This document shows positions 33,948 to 43,287 of a stretch of DNA of 54,487 nt, piece by piece. Each line of letters opens with the position of its first letter. Position 1 is the stretch's first letter. Under the pieces are notes generated by a model, which was not told the DNA's origin, ran no database searches, and was given only the letters and a program-made list of their open reading frames with translations. The stretch is from positions 1 through 54,487 of the forward strand of contig CAMCQY010000009.1 of assembly GCA_945877135.1 (NCBI GenBank). Direction: 5' to 3'. The position numbers and the translations under genes were made by a program. This stretch comes from Candidatus Kuenenia stuttgartensis (GTDB lineage Bacteria; Planctomycetota; Planctomycetia; Pirellulales; UBA1268).

Positions 33948-34333
33948 CCCTGTCGGGCTGTTCCGCCAACTCAGCTACTCCAGCGGGATCAAGACACCCA
34001 CGTCCTCATCGTCCTCGAACGGATCAAAGTCGCCGTCAAACGGCCCGAAGGCTCCTGGGATGGTCGCGTGGGTGGGCATGGCTGGTGAACTCCTTGACTA
34101 TCTAGTCCACACAGGGGTCGCGGCCGAATCAAATCTGCAAAAATACGGCTGAAAACCCACGGTTTTTCAGGCCCTGGCGACCACGAGTCGGCCTCGCCTA
34201 CCCCCCCCATGCGAGCGACCATTCGGACGGGATCGCTCTCCTGCCGACCTTTCCTATACTGGCCTCTGATGGTTCCACGCATGTGCTGGGAATCGCCCGT
34301 TTCAATCCTGCCGAACCACACCAACCGCGCTTC
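33948..34333. other. Intergenic region around a small acidic ORF
   Basis: Besides the 34-residue acidic ORF (33975-34079), this stretch holds a 12-base palindrome GACTATCTAGTC (34096-34107), an imperfect hairpin in TGAAAACCCACGGTTTTTCA (34150-34169) without a following T-run, a run of Cs at about 34201-34208, and a TATACT (34255-34260) that could be a -10 element for the aminotransferase. No other gene is seen. Confidence 0.4.
33975..34079 (-). CDS. Small acidic ORF (34 aa)
   Basis: MPTHATIPGAFGPFDGDFDP continues as FEDDEDVGVLIPLE and stops at TAG 33975-33977. Ten of 34 residues are Asp or Glu and only one is positively charged, excluding His. AAGGAG lies 10 bases before ATG 34079. The regular acidic/aromatic pattern (F-D-G-D-F-D-P-F-E-D-D) looks selected rather than accidental. 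No family is recognised. Confidence 0.45.
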   Translation of the reverse strand: MPTHATIPGAFGPFDGDFDPFEDDEDVGVLIPLE

Positions 34334-35596
34334 ATGGCAACCACCACGACATCCACCACCGAAACAGCAGCCGACCCCTGGTTTCAGGATCTTTTTGCCC
34401 AACGCATCGGCGGGGCGGGCTACGGCAAGGGCAACGAGATCTACAAGTTCGAACTGATCAAGCGGGCCAAGCGGCAGGCCCTGGCCGAGCATCCCGAGAG
34501 GCGGATGCTCGACTTCGGCATCGGTGAGAACGACGAGATGGCCCCCGAGAGCGTCCGCGCAGTGATGCGGCGGGAGGTGGACCGGCCCGAGAACCGTGGC
34601 TATGCCGACAACGGCATCGCGGCCTACAAGGAGGCGGTGGCGACGTTTATGCAGCGGGAGTTCGGGGTCAGCCTCGACCCCGTCAAGGAGATCAACCACT
34701 GCATCGGGTCGAAGACCGCCTATGCCATGCTCCCCGCGGCATTCATCGACCCGGGCGACGTTACGCTGATGACGGTGCCCGGCTATCCGGTCGCGGGCAC
34801 GGCCACACGCTGGTTTGGCGGCGTGGTCCACAGGCTGCCGCTGGTGCCGGAGAACGATTTCTTTCCCGACCTGGCCGGCATTCCCGACGACGTGCTGGCC
34901 CGCACCAAACTCCTGGTGCTCTGCTATCCCAACAGCCCGACCGGCAAGACGGCCACTCGGTCCTTCTATGAACAGGTCGTCGCCTTCGCCCACAAGCATC
35001 GCATCATCGTGGTGCAGGATGCCGCCCACATCATGCTCTCCTACGACGACGAACCGCTGTCGTTCCTGTCGATCGATGGTGCCAAGGAGGTGGGCGTCGA
35101 GGTGCACTCGATGTCGAAGGGCTTCCACATGATCGGTTGGCGGCTCGGCTGGGTCTGCGGCCACGAAAAAATCGTCCGCGCCTTCGCCGACGTGAAAGAC
35201 AACTGCGACTCCGGACAGTTCATGGCGATCCAGAAGGCGGGTGCCGCGGCGCTCGCCGATCCCACGATTCCGCGACACGTCCGGGAGAAGTACCGCCGTC
35301 GCCTGGAGAAACTCGTCGGTGTGCTGCGGGCCGTCGGCTTCGAGTGCGACATGCCGGGCGGCACCTACTTCCTCTACACGAAGAGTCCCAAGGGAGCCGG
35401 CGACCGCGTCTTCGCCACGGCGCAGGATGCCAGCCAGTTCCTGATTCACGATCTCTCGATCTCGACCGTGCCGTGGGACGACTGCGGTGCCTACCTGCGA
35501 TTCTCGGCGACCTATGAAGCCGAGGATGAGTCGGCTGAAGACGATCTGATGGCGGAGACGCATGCCCGCCTGTCGCGAGCCCGCCTGAAATTCTGA
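34334..35596 (+). CDS. dapL: LL-diaminopimelate aminotransferase-like class I/II aminotransferase
   Basis: From ATG 34334 the 420-residue protein is a fold-type I PLP aminotransferase: GYADNGIAAYKEAVATFM, VPGYPVAGT (148-156), CYPNSPTGK (Asn200), the PLP-contacting QDAAH (Asp229) and the Schiff-base lysine Lys262 in SMSKGFHMIGWRLGW. Length and motif spacing fit DapL, which converts tetrahydrodipicolinate to LL-diaminopimelate in one step and is common in planctomycetes and their relatives. The exact substrate is inferred; other aromatic/alanine aminotransferases share these motifs. The longer upstream frame lacks conserved sequence. The lipoprotein gene follows 81 bases downstream. Confidence 0.7.
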   Translation: MATTTTSTTETAADPWFQDLFAQRIGGAGYGKGNEIYKFELIKRAKRQALAEHPERRMLDFGIGENDEMAPESVRAVMRREVDRPENRGYADNGIAAYKEAVATFMQREFGVSLDPVKEINHCIGSKTAYAMLPAAFIDPGDVTLMTVPGYPVAGTATRWFGGVVHRLPLVPENDFFPDLAGIPDDVLARTKLLVLCYPNSPTGKTATRSFYEQVVAFAHKHRIIVVQDAAHIMLSYDDEPLSFLSIDGAKEVGVEVHSMSKGFHMIGWRLGWVCGHEKIVRAFADVKDNCDSGQFMAIQKAGAAALADPTIPRHVREKYRRRLEKLVGVLRAVGFECDMPGGTYFLYTKSPKGAGDRVFATAQDASQFLIHDLSISTVPWDDCGAYLRFSATYEAEDESAEDDLMAETHARLSRARLKF

Positions 35597-35677
35597 CGGC
35601 ATCGACTGCCGTCGATGCCCGATTGCCGTAGGTTCCAAAACCACCGTCGCCGCCTCTGCTTTCCGGAGTTGCCTCTC

Positions 35678-36613
35678 ATGCGCCAGTTTGACTCGATCCG
35701 TTCGTGCCTCATCATCATCATGGGCCTGGCAGCGGTTCTGCCCGCCGCGGGCTGTGGCACCAAGAAAAAGCCGGCGCTGACGATCGAGCAGCGGCTGAAG
35801 AATGCCGAGAAGGAGAAGACGCCCGATCGTCAGGCAGCCGCGCTGCTCAAGATCGCGAGGGCACAGTTCGCCAAAAACGACGAGTCGGGCGCGAAGCAAA
35901 CCGCCGCGAAGGCACTTGAAAAGCTGAAGGGCGAGGGCGACGCCAACCTCTTTGCACCGCGGCTGGTCGAGATCGCCGGCTTCCTCGCTGAGATCGGCGA
36001 TCGCAAGCCCGCCCGCGAAGCCCTCGGCCAGGCCTGCGGTCTGGCCGACACGATCGAAGACCCGGTCCGCAAGGCCAAGCTTTTCGCCGACGCCGGGGCG
36101 TTCTACAAGGCCAACACAGACTCTGCGCAGGCGAAGGAGACGCTGAAGAAGGCAGCCGATGCGGCGGCCAGCGTCGAGGAGCGGTTCCGTGCCGAGGCCT
36201 GGGCGGCCGTGGCCCTGGGATACACCCGCAGCGGACTCGCTGATGCCGCCAGCGACGTGGTCGACAAATTGTTGGAAGCGGCCAAGACTCTCGAAGAACC
36301 GCGGGCAAAGGCGCAAGCGCTCTCGGCTGCGGCCGAAGTGCAGGCGCAAACGGGAAAGAAAAAGGATGCTGAAAAACTTCTCACGGATGCGGAAGCCTCT
36401 GCCAAGAGTGTCGAACGCGCCGAGAGCAGGGCCTATGCACTCCTGTCCGTGGCCAGGGCCACAAGTGCCAATGGCGACAACAAGAAGGCGCTGGCACTGC
36501 TCAAGGAGGCCGACAAGGCGGCCGACAAGGTGCCCGAGCCTACCTCGCAGAAAACGATCGTCGATCAGGTGCGGGCGACGATGGCAGACGTCGAGAAAAA
36601 GCTGAAAAAGTAG
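35678..36613 (+). CDS. Lipoprotein with TPR-like alpha-helical repeats
   Basis: ATG 35678 gives a 311-residue protein with a lipoprotein signal: hydrophobic IIIMGLAAVLPAAGC, lipidated at Cys26. The rest is nearly all helix in repeated pairs of about 35-45 residues (AALLKIARAQFAKNDESGAK, EIAGFLAEIGDRKPAREALG, LGYTRSGLADAASDVVDKLL, VARATSANGDNKKALALL), which is TPR/HEAT-like. Such lipoproteins act as protein-binding scaffolds in the cell envelope. The upstream frame is discarded because the signal starts at MRQFDS. Confidence 0.75.
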   Translation: MRQFDSIRSCLIIIMGLAAVLPAAGCGTKKKPALTIEQRLKNAEKEKTPDRQAAALLKIARAQFAKNDESGAKQTAAKALEKLKGEGDANLFAPRLVEIAGFLAEIGDRKPAREALGQACGLADTIEDPVRKAKLFADAGAFYKANTDSAQAKETLKKAADAAASVEERFRAEAWAAVALGYTRSGLADAASDVVDKLLEAAKTLEEPRAKAQALSAAAEVQAQTGKKKDAEKLLTDAEASAKSVERAESRAYALLSVARATSANGDNKKALALLKEADKAADKVPEPTSQKTIVDQVRATMADVEKKLKK

Positions 36614-36616
36614 CGG

Positions 36617-37993
36617 CTATTTCCTGCCGGCCGACACGACCTTGAGTGCCTCGAGGGCGAGCTTTCGTGCTTCGGCATGGTCGACGATCGGTTCGGGATA
36701 GTCGCGGCCAAGCCCCGCCCACTGCCGCACGTAGGCCTGATCGGGGTCGAACTTCTGCGCCTGGCTGGTGGGATTGAAGATCCGGAAGTATGGAGCCGCG
36801 TCGGCGCCGCAGCCGGCCGCCCACTGCCAGCCGAGCGTGTTGGCGGCGAGATCCGCGTCGACGAGCGTGTCCCAGAACCACCTCGCTCCTTCCAGCCAAC
36901 TCACCCGCAGATCCTTGACGAGGAAGCTCGCCACGATCATCCGCACCCGGTTGTGCATCCAGCCAGTGGCCCAGAGCTGCCGCATGCCGGCATCGACGAT
37001 GGGGAAGCCAGTCCGCCCCCGCTGCCACGCCCGGAGGCCGACGGGATCGTTTGCCCAGGGAAATCTTGCGTAGTCGGCACGGAGCGGCGCGTCGGTCGTG
37101 TGGGGAAAGTGGTAGAGCAGGTGATTGGCAAACTCCCGCCAGCCCAGTTCCCGCAGGTAGACCTCAGGGCTGCCGGTGATTCTGGCCGCGGGCGTCCCGC
37201 CGACGGTCTCGCGGACGGCATGCCAGACCCGCCGCGGCGAAATCTCGCCGAAGTGGAGGTGCGGGCTCAGCCCGCTGGTGCCCTCGTGATCGGGACGGTC
37301 GCGTTCCGTGCCGTAGGCGGTGACACCACGACCGAGGAAGACCTTCAGCCGCTGCAGGGCGCCCTCCTCGCCGGGCGTCCATGTCGTTCGCATCGTGCCA
37401 GCCCAGTCGATCGCAGGCAGCAGCCCGAGCGAATCGATTGAAAGCGTTTTTCCTCCCTTCACGGTCGCTGCAGCGGCGCGAAGCTTTCGGGGAGTTGCCC
37501 CCGGCTCGACCGGCTCATCGCGGGCCAGCAGCGACCGCCAGAAGGGCGTGAACACCTGATACGGCTTTCCCTCCTTCGTGGCGACGTGCATCGGCTCGAA
37601 GAGCAGGCTGCCGTTGTGGCTTTCGACGGCGAGCCCATCGTCCGCGAGCGCCTTCTTGATCACCGTGTCGCGGCGGATGACGGCCGGCTCATACCGCCGG
37701 TTCCAGGCGACATGCGTGGCGGAAAATTCTCTGGCGAGTGTGCGCAGCGCGTCGAGCGAGGGTCCGCGGCGGATCACGAGCGACGCGCCCGCCTTTTCGA
37801 CCGCCGCCGAGAGTCTGCCCAGCGACTGGTGCAGCCACCACCGTGAGGCCGCCCCTGGCTCCCACGGCGTCTCCTCCTCCGGCGCCCAGATGAACACCGG
37901 CACGACCGCGCCACGGGCAGCCGCAGCAGCAAGAGCTGGATTGTCGTCCAGTCGCAGGTCGTGACGAAACCAGACGATCGTGGTAGGGGCCAT
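36617..37993 (-). CDS. phr: Deoxyribodipyrimidine photolyase
   Basis: The 458-residue protein is a class I CPD photolyase/cryptochrome-family enzyme: an N-terminal antenna-binding Rossmann domain (TTIVWFRHDLRLDDNPAL), then the FAD domain with GLSPHLHFGEISPR, TGFPIVDAGMRQLWATGWMH, NRVRMIVASFLVKDL and a DADLAANTLGWQW segment. It repairs UV-induced pyrimidine dimers using blue light. Its ATG shares one base with the stop of the upstream DUF1501 gene (TGATG), so it is probably translated from the same message as that operon, an unusual partnership. Confidence 0.92.
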   Translation of the reverse strand: MAPTTIVWFRHDLRLDDNPALAAAAARGAVVPVFIWAPEEETPWEPGAASRWWLHQSLGRLSAAVEKAGASLVIRRGPSLDALRTLAREFSATHVAWNRRYEPAVIRRDTVIKKALADDGLAVESHNGSLLFEPMHVATKEGKPYQVFTPFWRSLLARDEPVEPGATPRKLRAAAATVKGGKTLSIDSLGLLPAIDWAGTMRTTWTPGEEGALQRLKVFLGRGVTAYGTERDRPDHEGTSGLSPHLHFGEISPRRVWHAVRETVGGTPAARITGSPEVYLRELGWREFANHLLYHFPHTTDAPLRADYARFPWANDPVGLRAWQRGRTGFPIVDAGMRQLWATGWMHNRVRMIVASFLVKDLRVSWLEGARWFWDTLVDADLAANTLGWQWAAGCGADAAPYFRIFNPTSQAQKFDPDQAYVRQWAGLGRDYPEPIVDHAEARKLALEALKVVSAGRK

Positions 37994-39441
37994 CAGCCCA
38001 GAATACCCTTCACAACCTGTCCGTGAACATCGGTGAGCCTGAAATCCCGCCCCTGGAAGCGGTAGGTCAGCTTCGTGTGATCGAAGCCGAGCAGATGGAG
38101 GATCGTGGCCTGCAGATCGTGGATGTGCACCTGGTCGCGGGCCGCCTTGAAGCCGAGATCGTCGCTTTCGCCGTGAACGTAGCCCGGCTTCACGCCGCCA
38201 CCCGCCATCCAGACCGAATAGCAGTCTGGATAGTGGTCGCGGCCCAGGATGCCGCCACCCGCCGTGCGGCCCTCGCGGAACGGCGTCCGGCCAAACTCGC
38301 CCGTGCAGAGCACGAGCGTGTCGTCGAGCATCCCACGCTGCTCGAGGTCCTCGATGAGCGCCGCGGCCGGCTTGTCGAACGTCGCGGCCTTCTTGGTGAG
38401 GCCGTCCCGGATGTCTTCGTGCGGGCCGGTGCCATGAAAATCCCAGCCCCAGTCGAAGAGGTGGACGAACCGAACCCCCTGCTCGACGAGGCGGCGAGCC
38501 AGCAGGCAGTTGTTGGCCAGGCTCGGGCTGCCCGGCTTCGCGCCGTAGGCGTCGAGCACTTCCTGCGGCTCCCGGGAGATATCCATCACCTCCGGCACGC
38601 TCGCCTGCATCCGGAAGGCCAGTTCATACTGCGCGATCCGTGTGACGGTTTCGGGGTTGCCGAGTTCCTTCGCCTGCAGTTCGTTCAGGTCCCTGAGGGC
38701 GTCGAGGCTCGCCCGCCGCAGCGCCCGGTCCATGCCCGGCGGATCCGAGACATAGAGCACCGGATCGCCCTTCGACCGGCACTGCACGCCTTGGTAGACG
38801 CTCGGCAGGAACCCCGACCCGAAACTACTCGTGCCGCCGTTGGGCTGCACGCCCGACGAGATCAGCACCACGAACCCGGGCAGATTGGCATTCTCGCTGC
38901 CGAGGCCGTAGGTCGCCCAGCTGCCGAGGCTCGGCCGGCCCGCACGGGGACTGCCCGTGTAGACCATCAGCTCGGCCGGGGCGTGGTTGAACTGGTCGGT
39001 GAACATGCTCTTCACGAGGCAGAGCTTGTCGGCCACGCGGTGCAGGTTTGGGATCGCGTCGGAAAGCTCCATGCCACTGTCGCCACAGCGGACCCATTTT
39101 CGCGGCGTGCCGAGCAGCTTGGGCGTGCCGCTGGTGAAGGCAAACTTCTTGCCCGCAATCGTCTCGGCGGGGCAGTCCTCTCCACTGTGCTTCACCAGTT
39201 CGGGCTTGTGGTCGTAGAGGTCGAGGTGGGGCGGCGAGCCCGTCAGATGGATGACGATCATCCGCTTTGCCTTGGCGGGCAACGGTGGCAGTTTTGCCAC
39301 CATCGGGTCGGTCGCGGCCGCAGGCGTCGCCGTGCCAGCAGCAAGCAGATCGCGCATCGCCAACGCACCGATGCCGCCAGCCATGCTGCCGAGGAGATGC
39401 CGACGAGTTGCCAGCAGCTTGTGTTCGAAGATCGGATCCAT
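37993..39441 (-). CDS. DUF1501 protein with Tat-like signal (first copy)
   Basis: The 482-residue protein belongs to DUF1501, a sulfatase/alkaline phosphatase-fold family strongly amplified in planctomycetes. It has an RR-containing N-terminus (TRRHLLGSMAGGIGALAMRD), MIVIHLTGSPPHLDLYDHKP, LVKSMFTDQFNHAPAELMVY, PSLGSWATYGLG and a C-terminal LCTGEFGRTPFREG and GRDHYPDCYSVWMAGGGVKPG. Function is unproven; members are exported and always paired with PSD1-type cytochrome proteins, here the gene 13 bases upstream. It probably works with that partner in handling complex polysaccharides or other polymers. Confidence 0.9.
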   Translation of the reverse strand: MDPIFEHKLLATRRHLLGSMAGGIGALAMRDLLAAGTATPAAATDPMVAKLPPLPAKAKRMIVIHLTGSPPHLDLYDHKPELVKHSGEDCPAETIAGKKFAFTSGTPKLLGTPRKWVRCGDSGMELSDAIPNLHRVADKLCLVKSMFTDQFNHAPAELMVYTGSPRAGRPSLGSWATYGLGSENANLPGFVVLISSGVQPNGGTSSFGSGFLPSVYQGVQCRSKGDPVLYVSDPPGMDRALRRASLDALRDLNELQAKELGNPETVTRIAQYELAFRMQASVPEVMDISREPQEVLDAYGAKPGSPSLANNCLLARRLVEQGVRFVHLFDWGWDFHGTGPHEDIRDGLTKKAATFDKPAAALIEDLEQRGMLDDTLVLCTGEFGRTPFREGRTAGGGILGRDHYPDCYSVWMAGGGVKPGYVHGESDDLGFKAARDQVHIHDLQATILHLLGFDHTKLTYRFQGRDFRLTDVHGQVVKGILG

Positions 39442-39454
39442 AGCTCACTCTCCG

Positions 39455-41851
39455 TCACGGACACATGAAGGTTTCGTCGAGATTCAGGATGACATTCGCG
39501 ACGACGGTCCACGAGGCGAGATCGTCGAGAGTGACGGCCAGATCCGATGGCACCGGCCCGAGCGGATCGGTCGCCATCTTCTTCGCATCGTCGGGATCAT
39601 TTCGAAAACCCGCCAGTGCATCGTCATGCAGCCTGACCAGCCGGTCGATCTCGGCTGCAGTCGGCTGCCGGGCGAGCACGAGTCGGAAGCCGCGAGCGGC
39701 CCGCTCCGGGCTCGTGGAACCCCCTTCTCGCACCATGCGACGGGCAAGAGCCTGCGCCGCCTCGACATAGACCGGGTCGTTGAGCGTGACGAGCGCCTGC
39801 AGAGGCGTATTGGTCCGCGGCCGCCGAACTGTGCAGACCTCGCGACTCGGCGCGTCGAACGTGGCCATCGACGGATAGGGATTGCTCCGCCGCCAGGTCG
39901 TGTAGAGGGCGCGACGGTAGCGGTCCTCACCGTCGCTCGTCTTCCAATCGATGCCGCCACCGAACGCTGCATTCAACCCGAGGTTGGGCTGCGGGGGATG
40001 CACGCTCGGCCCACCCTTCTTGCGAGAGAGCAGCCCCGCCGCCGCAAGCGCCTGGTCTCGGATCACTTCCGCCGACAGCCGCACGCGGGGTCCGCAGGCG
40101 ACGAGTCTGTTTTCTGGATCACGGGCGATGAGTTCGGGCGTGGCTCGGGAGGTCTGCCGGTAGGCGGCGCTCGTGACCATCAGCCGAATGATCGCCTTGA
40201 GATCCCACTCGTGATCGACCAGTTCGCATGCCAGCCAATCGAGCAACTCCGGATGGCTCGGCAGCTCACCCTGGCTGCCAAACTCCTCACTCGTCGCGAC
40301 GATGCCAATGCCGAAGAGCCGTTCCCACAGGCGGTTGGCAACCACGCGGGCCGTGAGCGGATTCCTCGCGTCCACGAGCCACTTCGCGAGCATCATCCGA
40401 TCCAGCCGTCCACCTTCGCCCACCTCCGGCGGCGGAAAGACGGCCGGCACGGCCTCGGCCACCACGGGGCCCAGATCCTGCCAGTTGCCGCGATGCTGGA
40501 GCTTCGTGATGCGCCGCTTCTCGCCCACAAGCTCCTCGAGCACCGGCACGGAGGCGGGCTTCTCGTCATCGAGCTTCTTCCGCAGTCCCTTGACGAGATC
40601 GCGGGCCGGCCGAAACTCCGGCGGCTCGGTGACGCCCTTGGCGGGCGGCGGGAGCTGTCGCTCGATCTCGGCAATCTCCTGTTCGACCGCCGCCCGTCGC
40701 GCATCGATCGGCTCCCAGGGAATCCGGACGACGGGGCTCTCGTCCCTCCGGTCCGTGTCGGCCGTGTTGTTCAGGATCGCGTAGAGCCCGAAGTATTCCT
40801 GCTGCGAGAGGGGGTCGTACTTGTGGTCGTGGCACTGGCAGCACGCGATCGTCGTGCCCATCCAGGTGCTCATGGTGGTGTTCACCCGGTCCACGATCGC
40901 TACCGTTCGAAACTCCTCGTCGATCGTGCCACCCTCACTGTTGGTGAGCGTGTTGCGGTGGAAGCCAGTGGCGACCTTGTCGTCGAGCGTCGCATTCGGC
41001 AGGAGATCCCCGGCGATCTGGCGAACCGTGAACTGGTCGAATGGCATGTTGGCGTCGAAGGCCCGGACCACCCAATCCCGCCAGCCCCAGATCGTCCGCG
41101 GTGGATCGTCGGCGTACCCGGCGCTGTCGGCATAGCGGGCCAGATCGAGCCACTGCCGGGCCATGTGCTCGCCGTAGCCGTCGTGGGCGAGCAGCCGGTC
41201 AACGAGTTTTTCCACCGCGTCGGGCGCGGTGTCAGCTACGAAGGCGTCGATCTCGTCGAGCGAGATCGGCAGACCCGTCAGGTCGAGCGCGAGCCGGCGA
41301 GCGAGTGTCGCGCGGTCGGCCTCGGGCTGCGGCGCAAGTCCCTCCGCCTCGAGTCTCGCGAGAATGAAGCGATCGATGTCGTTCTTCGGCCAGGCCGCAT
41401 TCTTCACCGCCGGAACCGTCGGCCGCTTCGGCGTGACATACGCCCAGTGCGGCTCGTAGGCCGCGCCATCGGCGATCCAGCGTTTCAAGACTTCGACCTG
41501 CTTCGCCGGCAGGCGTTCGCCCGCATCAGGCGGCGGCATCACAAGGTCGGGATCGTCGGAGGTGATCCGTGCGATGATCTCGCTCTCATCGGGCCTGCCC
41601 GGCACGATCGCGGCATGGCCACCCAGATCAGCCGTCGCTCCGGCAAACGTATCGAGCCGCAGGCCGTCGTCGCCGCCGCCGTGCCGCGATCCGGCATCTG
41701 GACCGTGGCACCGCACGCAGCGGTTGGAGAGGATTCCCTTGATGTCGCGGGTGAACGAAGGGGCAGGCTCGGCGGCCGCCGAGCATGTGCCGGCGACAAG
41801 GCAGGCCAGTGCAGCCATCACGCAAATCAGCGACGTGCAGGGGCGGCTCAT
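39455..41851 (-). CDS. PSD1-type cytochrome c/DUF1549/DUF1553 protein (first copy)
   Basis: The 798-residue exported protein (signal MSRPCTSLICVMAALACLVA) has a cytochrome-like heme motif CVRCH (45-49) in the planctomycete PSD1 domain with MPPPDAGERLP. DUF1549 follows (about 135-330: DIDRFILARLEAEGL, MARQWLDLARYADSAGY), ending in a second CxxCH within QCHDHKYDP, and then a C-terminal DUF1553 (about 460-760: WLVDARNPLTARVVANRLWE). It is a probable periplasmic redox protein of unknown substrate. ATG overlaps the preceding DUF1501 stop by four bases. Confidence 0.92.
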   Translation of the reverse strand: MSRPCTSLICVMAALACLVAGTCSAAAEPAPSFTRDIKGILSNRCVRCHGPDAGSRHGGGDDGLRLDTFAGATADLGGHAAIVPGRPDESEIIARITSDDPDLVMPPPDAGERLPAKQVEVLKRWIADGAAYEPHWAYVTPKRPTVPAVKNAAWPKNDIDRFILARLEAEGLAPQPEADRATLARRLALDLTGLPISLDEIDAFVADTAPDAVEKLVDRLLAHDGYGEHMARQWLDLARYADSAGYADDPPRTIWGWRDWVVRAFDANMPFDQFTVRQIAGDLLPNATLDDKVATGFHRNTLTNSEGGTIDEEFRTVAIVDRVNTTMSTWMGTTIACCQCHDHKYDPLSQQEYFGLYAILNNTADTDRRDESPVVRIPWEPIDARRAAVEQEIAEIERQLPPPAKGVTEPPEFRPARDLVKGLRKKLDDEKPASVPVLEELVGEKRRITKLQHRGNWQDLGPVVAEAVPAVFPPPEVGEGGRLDRMMLAKWLVDARNPLTARVVANRLWERLFGIGIVATSEEFGSQGELPSHPELLDWLACELVDHEWDLKAIIRLMVTSAAYRQTSRATPELIARDPENRLVACGPRVRLSAEVIRDQALAAAGLLSRKKGGPSVHPPQPNLGLNAAFGGGIDWKTSDGEDRYRRALYTTWRRSNPYPSMATFDAPSREVCTVRRPRTNTPLQALVTLNDPVYVEAAQALARRMVREGGSTSPERAARGFRLVLARQPTAAEIDRLVRLHDDALAGFRNDPDDAKKMATDPLGPVPSDLAVTLDDLASWTVVANVILNLDETFMCP

Positions 41852-43287
41852 GTGAGGATGTCCTTTAATACGTTGGCTCCTTCGACGCCGGTAAGCTTGG
41901 CATCGAGCCCCTGAAACTTCACGCTGAAGGCGTCGTGCTGGATGCCTAGCTGGTGCAGCATCGTGGCATGAAGGTCGTGGACCGTGCAGACGTTGTCCAC
42001 CGCCGCGTAGCCCAACTCGTCGCTGGCTCCGTAGACGAGCCCGCCCTTGATCCCACCGCCGGCCAGCCAGACGCTCATCGCCTTATTGTGATGATCGCGG
42101 CCGTTGCCCTGCGACATCGGCGTTCGCCCGAACTCGCCGGCCCAGACCACGATCGTGCTGTCGAGCATGCCGCGGTCCTTGAGATCGGTGATCAGGGCCA
42201 TGCAGGCCCGATCGATCTCCTCCGCCTTGAATTTGATGCCATCCTTCACGCCGCCGTGGTGGTCCCAGTCCTTGTGGTAGAGCTGAATGAACCGCACGCC
42301 GCGCTCAGCCAGCCGTCTCGCGAGCAGACAGTTCGAGGCAAACGACCCATCGCCCGGCTGGCAGCCGTAGAGCTCGAGCGTCTTTTGACTCTCATTCTTC
42401 GTGTCCATCAGCTCCGGCACGCTCGCCTGCATCGCAAAGGCCATTTCATACTGCGCGATCCGCGTGGCGATCTCGGGATCGCCAGTCAGCGCATCGTGCT
42501 GGGCATTGATCGCGTTGATCGCAGCGATGTCGGCCCCCTGCCGCTCCCTTGTGACGCCGGCAGGGTTGCCGAGGTAGAGCACCGAATCACCCTTGCTGCG
42601 CAGTTGCACCCCCTGATATTTGCTCGGCAAGAAGCCGTTCGACCACTGCCGGGCCGCGATCGGCTGATTCTGGCCACCCCGGCCGAGCGACGTGAGCACG
42701 ACGAAGCCGGGCAGGTCGGCGGCCTCGCTGCCCAGGCCATACGTCACCCATGCACCCATGCTCGGCCGGCCCGCGATCTGCGACCCTGTGTTCATGAACA
42801 TGTGGGCCGGATCGTGATTAATGGCGTCGGTCGTCATCGACCGGATCAGGCAGATGTCTCCGAGCACCGAACCGATATTCGGAAAGAGCGAGCAGATCTC
42901 GGTGCCGTTGGGTCCCATCTTCGAGAAGGGATGCTGCGGACCGAAACAGATCAGCTGCTTGCCTTGCAGCTGCGCCAGCTGCTGTCCCTTCGTCATGCTC
43001 TCGGGCATCGGCTTGCCGTCGAGTTCCGCCAGCTTCGGCTTATAGTCGAACGTCTCAAGGTGCGACGGCCCGCCGGCCATCGTCAGCCAGATCACCCGCT
43101 TCGCCTGCTGTGGCAGCGGCGGCTTTTCCAGCACACCGCGGAGCGGAGCGGCCTCGAGCACCCCTGGAGTGGACAGCGACGCCAGGGCCACCGCTCCAAC
43201 ACCCTGCGCAGAGCGACCGAGAAAGGCCCGCCGGGCGATCCAATTGTGCTGCTGCATCGTCAAGCCGTTCATGCCGTTCATGCTCAT
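41848..43287 (-). CDS. DUF1501 protein with Tat-like signal (second copy)
   Basis: I placed the start at ATG 43287 (MSMNGMNGLTMQQHNWIARR), which overlaps the upstream PSD1 stop as ATGA; the much longer frame upstream is antisense noise from that gene's reading. The 479-residue product has the Tat-type motif ARRAFLGRSAQGVGAVAL, VIWLTMAGGPSHLETFDYKP, RSMTTDAINHDPAHMFMNTG, GAWVTYGLGS, and WAGEFGRTPMSQG with GRDHHNKAMSVWLAGGG. It is more canonical than the other copy. Four-base overlaps on both sides tie it into the operon. Confidence 0.92.
   Translation of the reverse strand: MSMNGMNGLTMQQHNWIARRAFLGRSAQGVGAVALASLSTPGVLEAAPLRGVLEKPPLPQQAKRVIWLTMAGGPSHLETFDYKPKLAELDGKPMPESMTKGQQLAQLQGKQLICFGPQHPFSKMGPNGTEICSLFPNIGSVLGDICLIRSMTTDAINHDPAHMFMNTGSQIAGRPSMGAWVTYGLGSEAADLPGFVVLTSLGRGGQNQPIAARQWSNGFLPSKYQGVQLRSKGDSVLYLGNPAGVTRERQGADIAAINAINAQHDALTGDPEIATRIAQYEMAFAMQASVPELMDTKNESQKTLELYGCQPGDGSFASNCLLARRLAERGVRFIQLYHKDWDHHGGVKDGIKFKAEEIDRACMALITDLKDRGMLDSTIVVWAGEFGRTPMSQGNGRDHHNKAMSVWLAGGGIKGGLVYGASDELGYAAVDNVCTVHDLHATMLHQLGIQHDAFSVKFQGLDAKLTGVEGANVLKDILT

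Noticed and set aside
34150-34169. Terminator-like hairpin TGAAAA...TTTTTCA
   Set aside because: Imperfect stem, no trailing T-run, and located upstream of divergent genes rather than after a gene.
39251-41914. Plus-strand frame of 887 codons opposite a PSD1 gene
   Set aside because: Composition is Arg/His/Leu-rich without structure; the minus strand carries signal peptide, CxxCH and DUF1549/1553 motifs.
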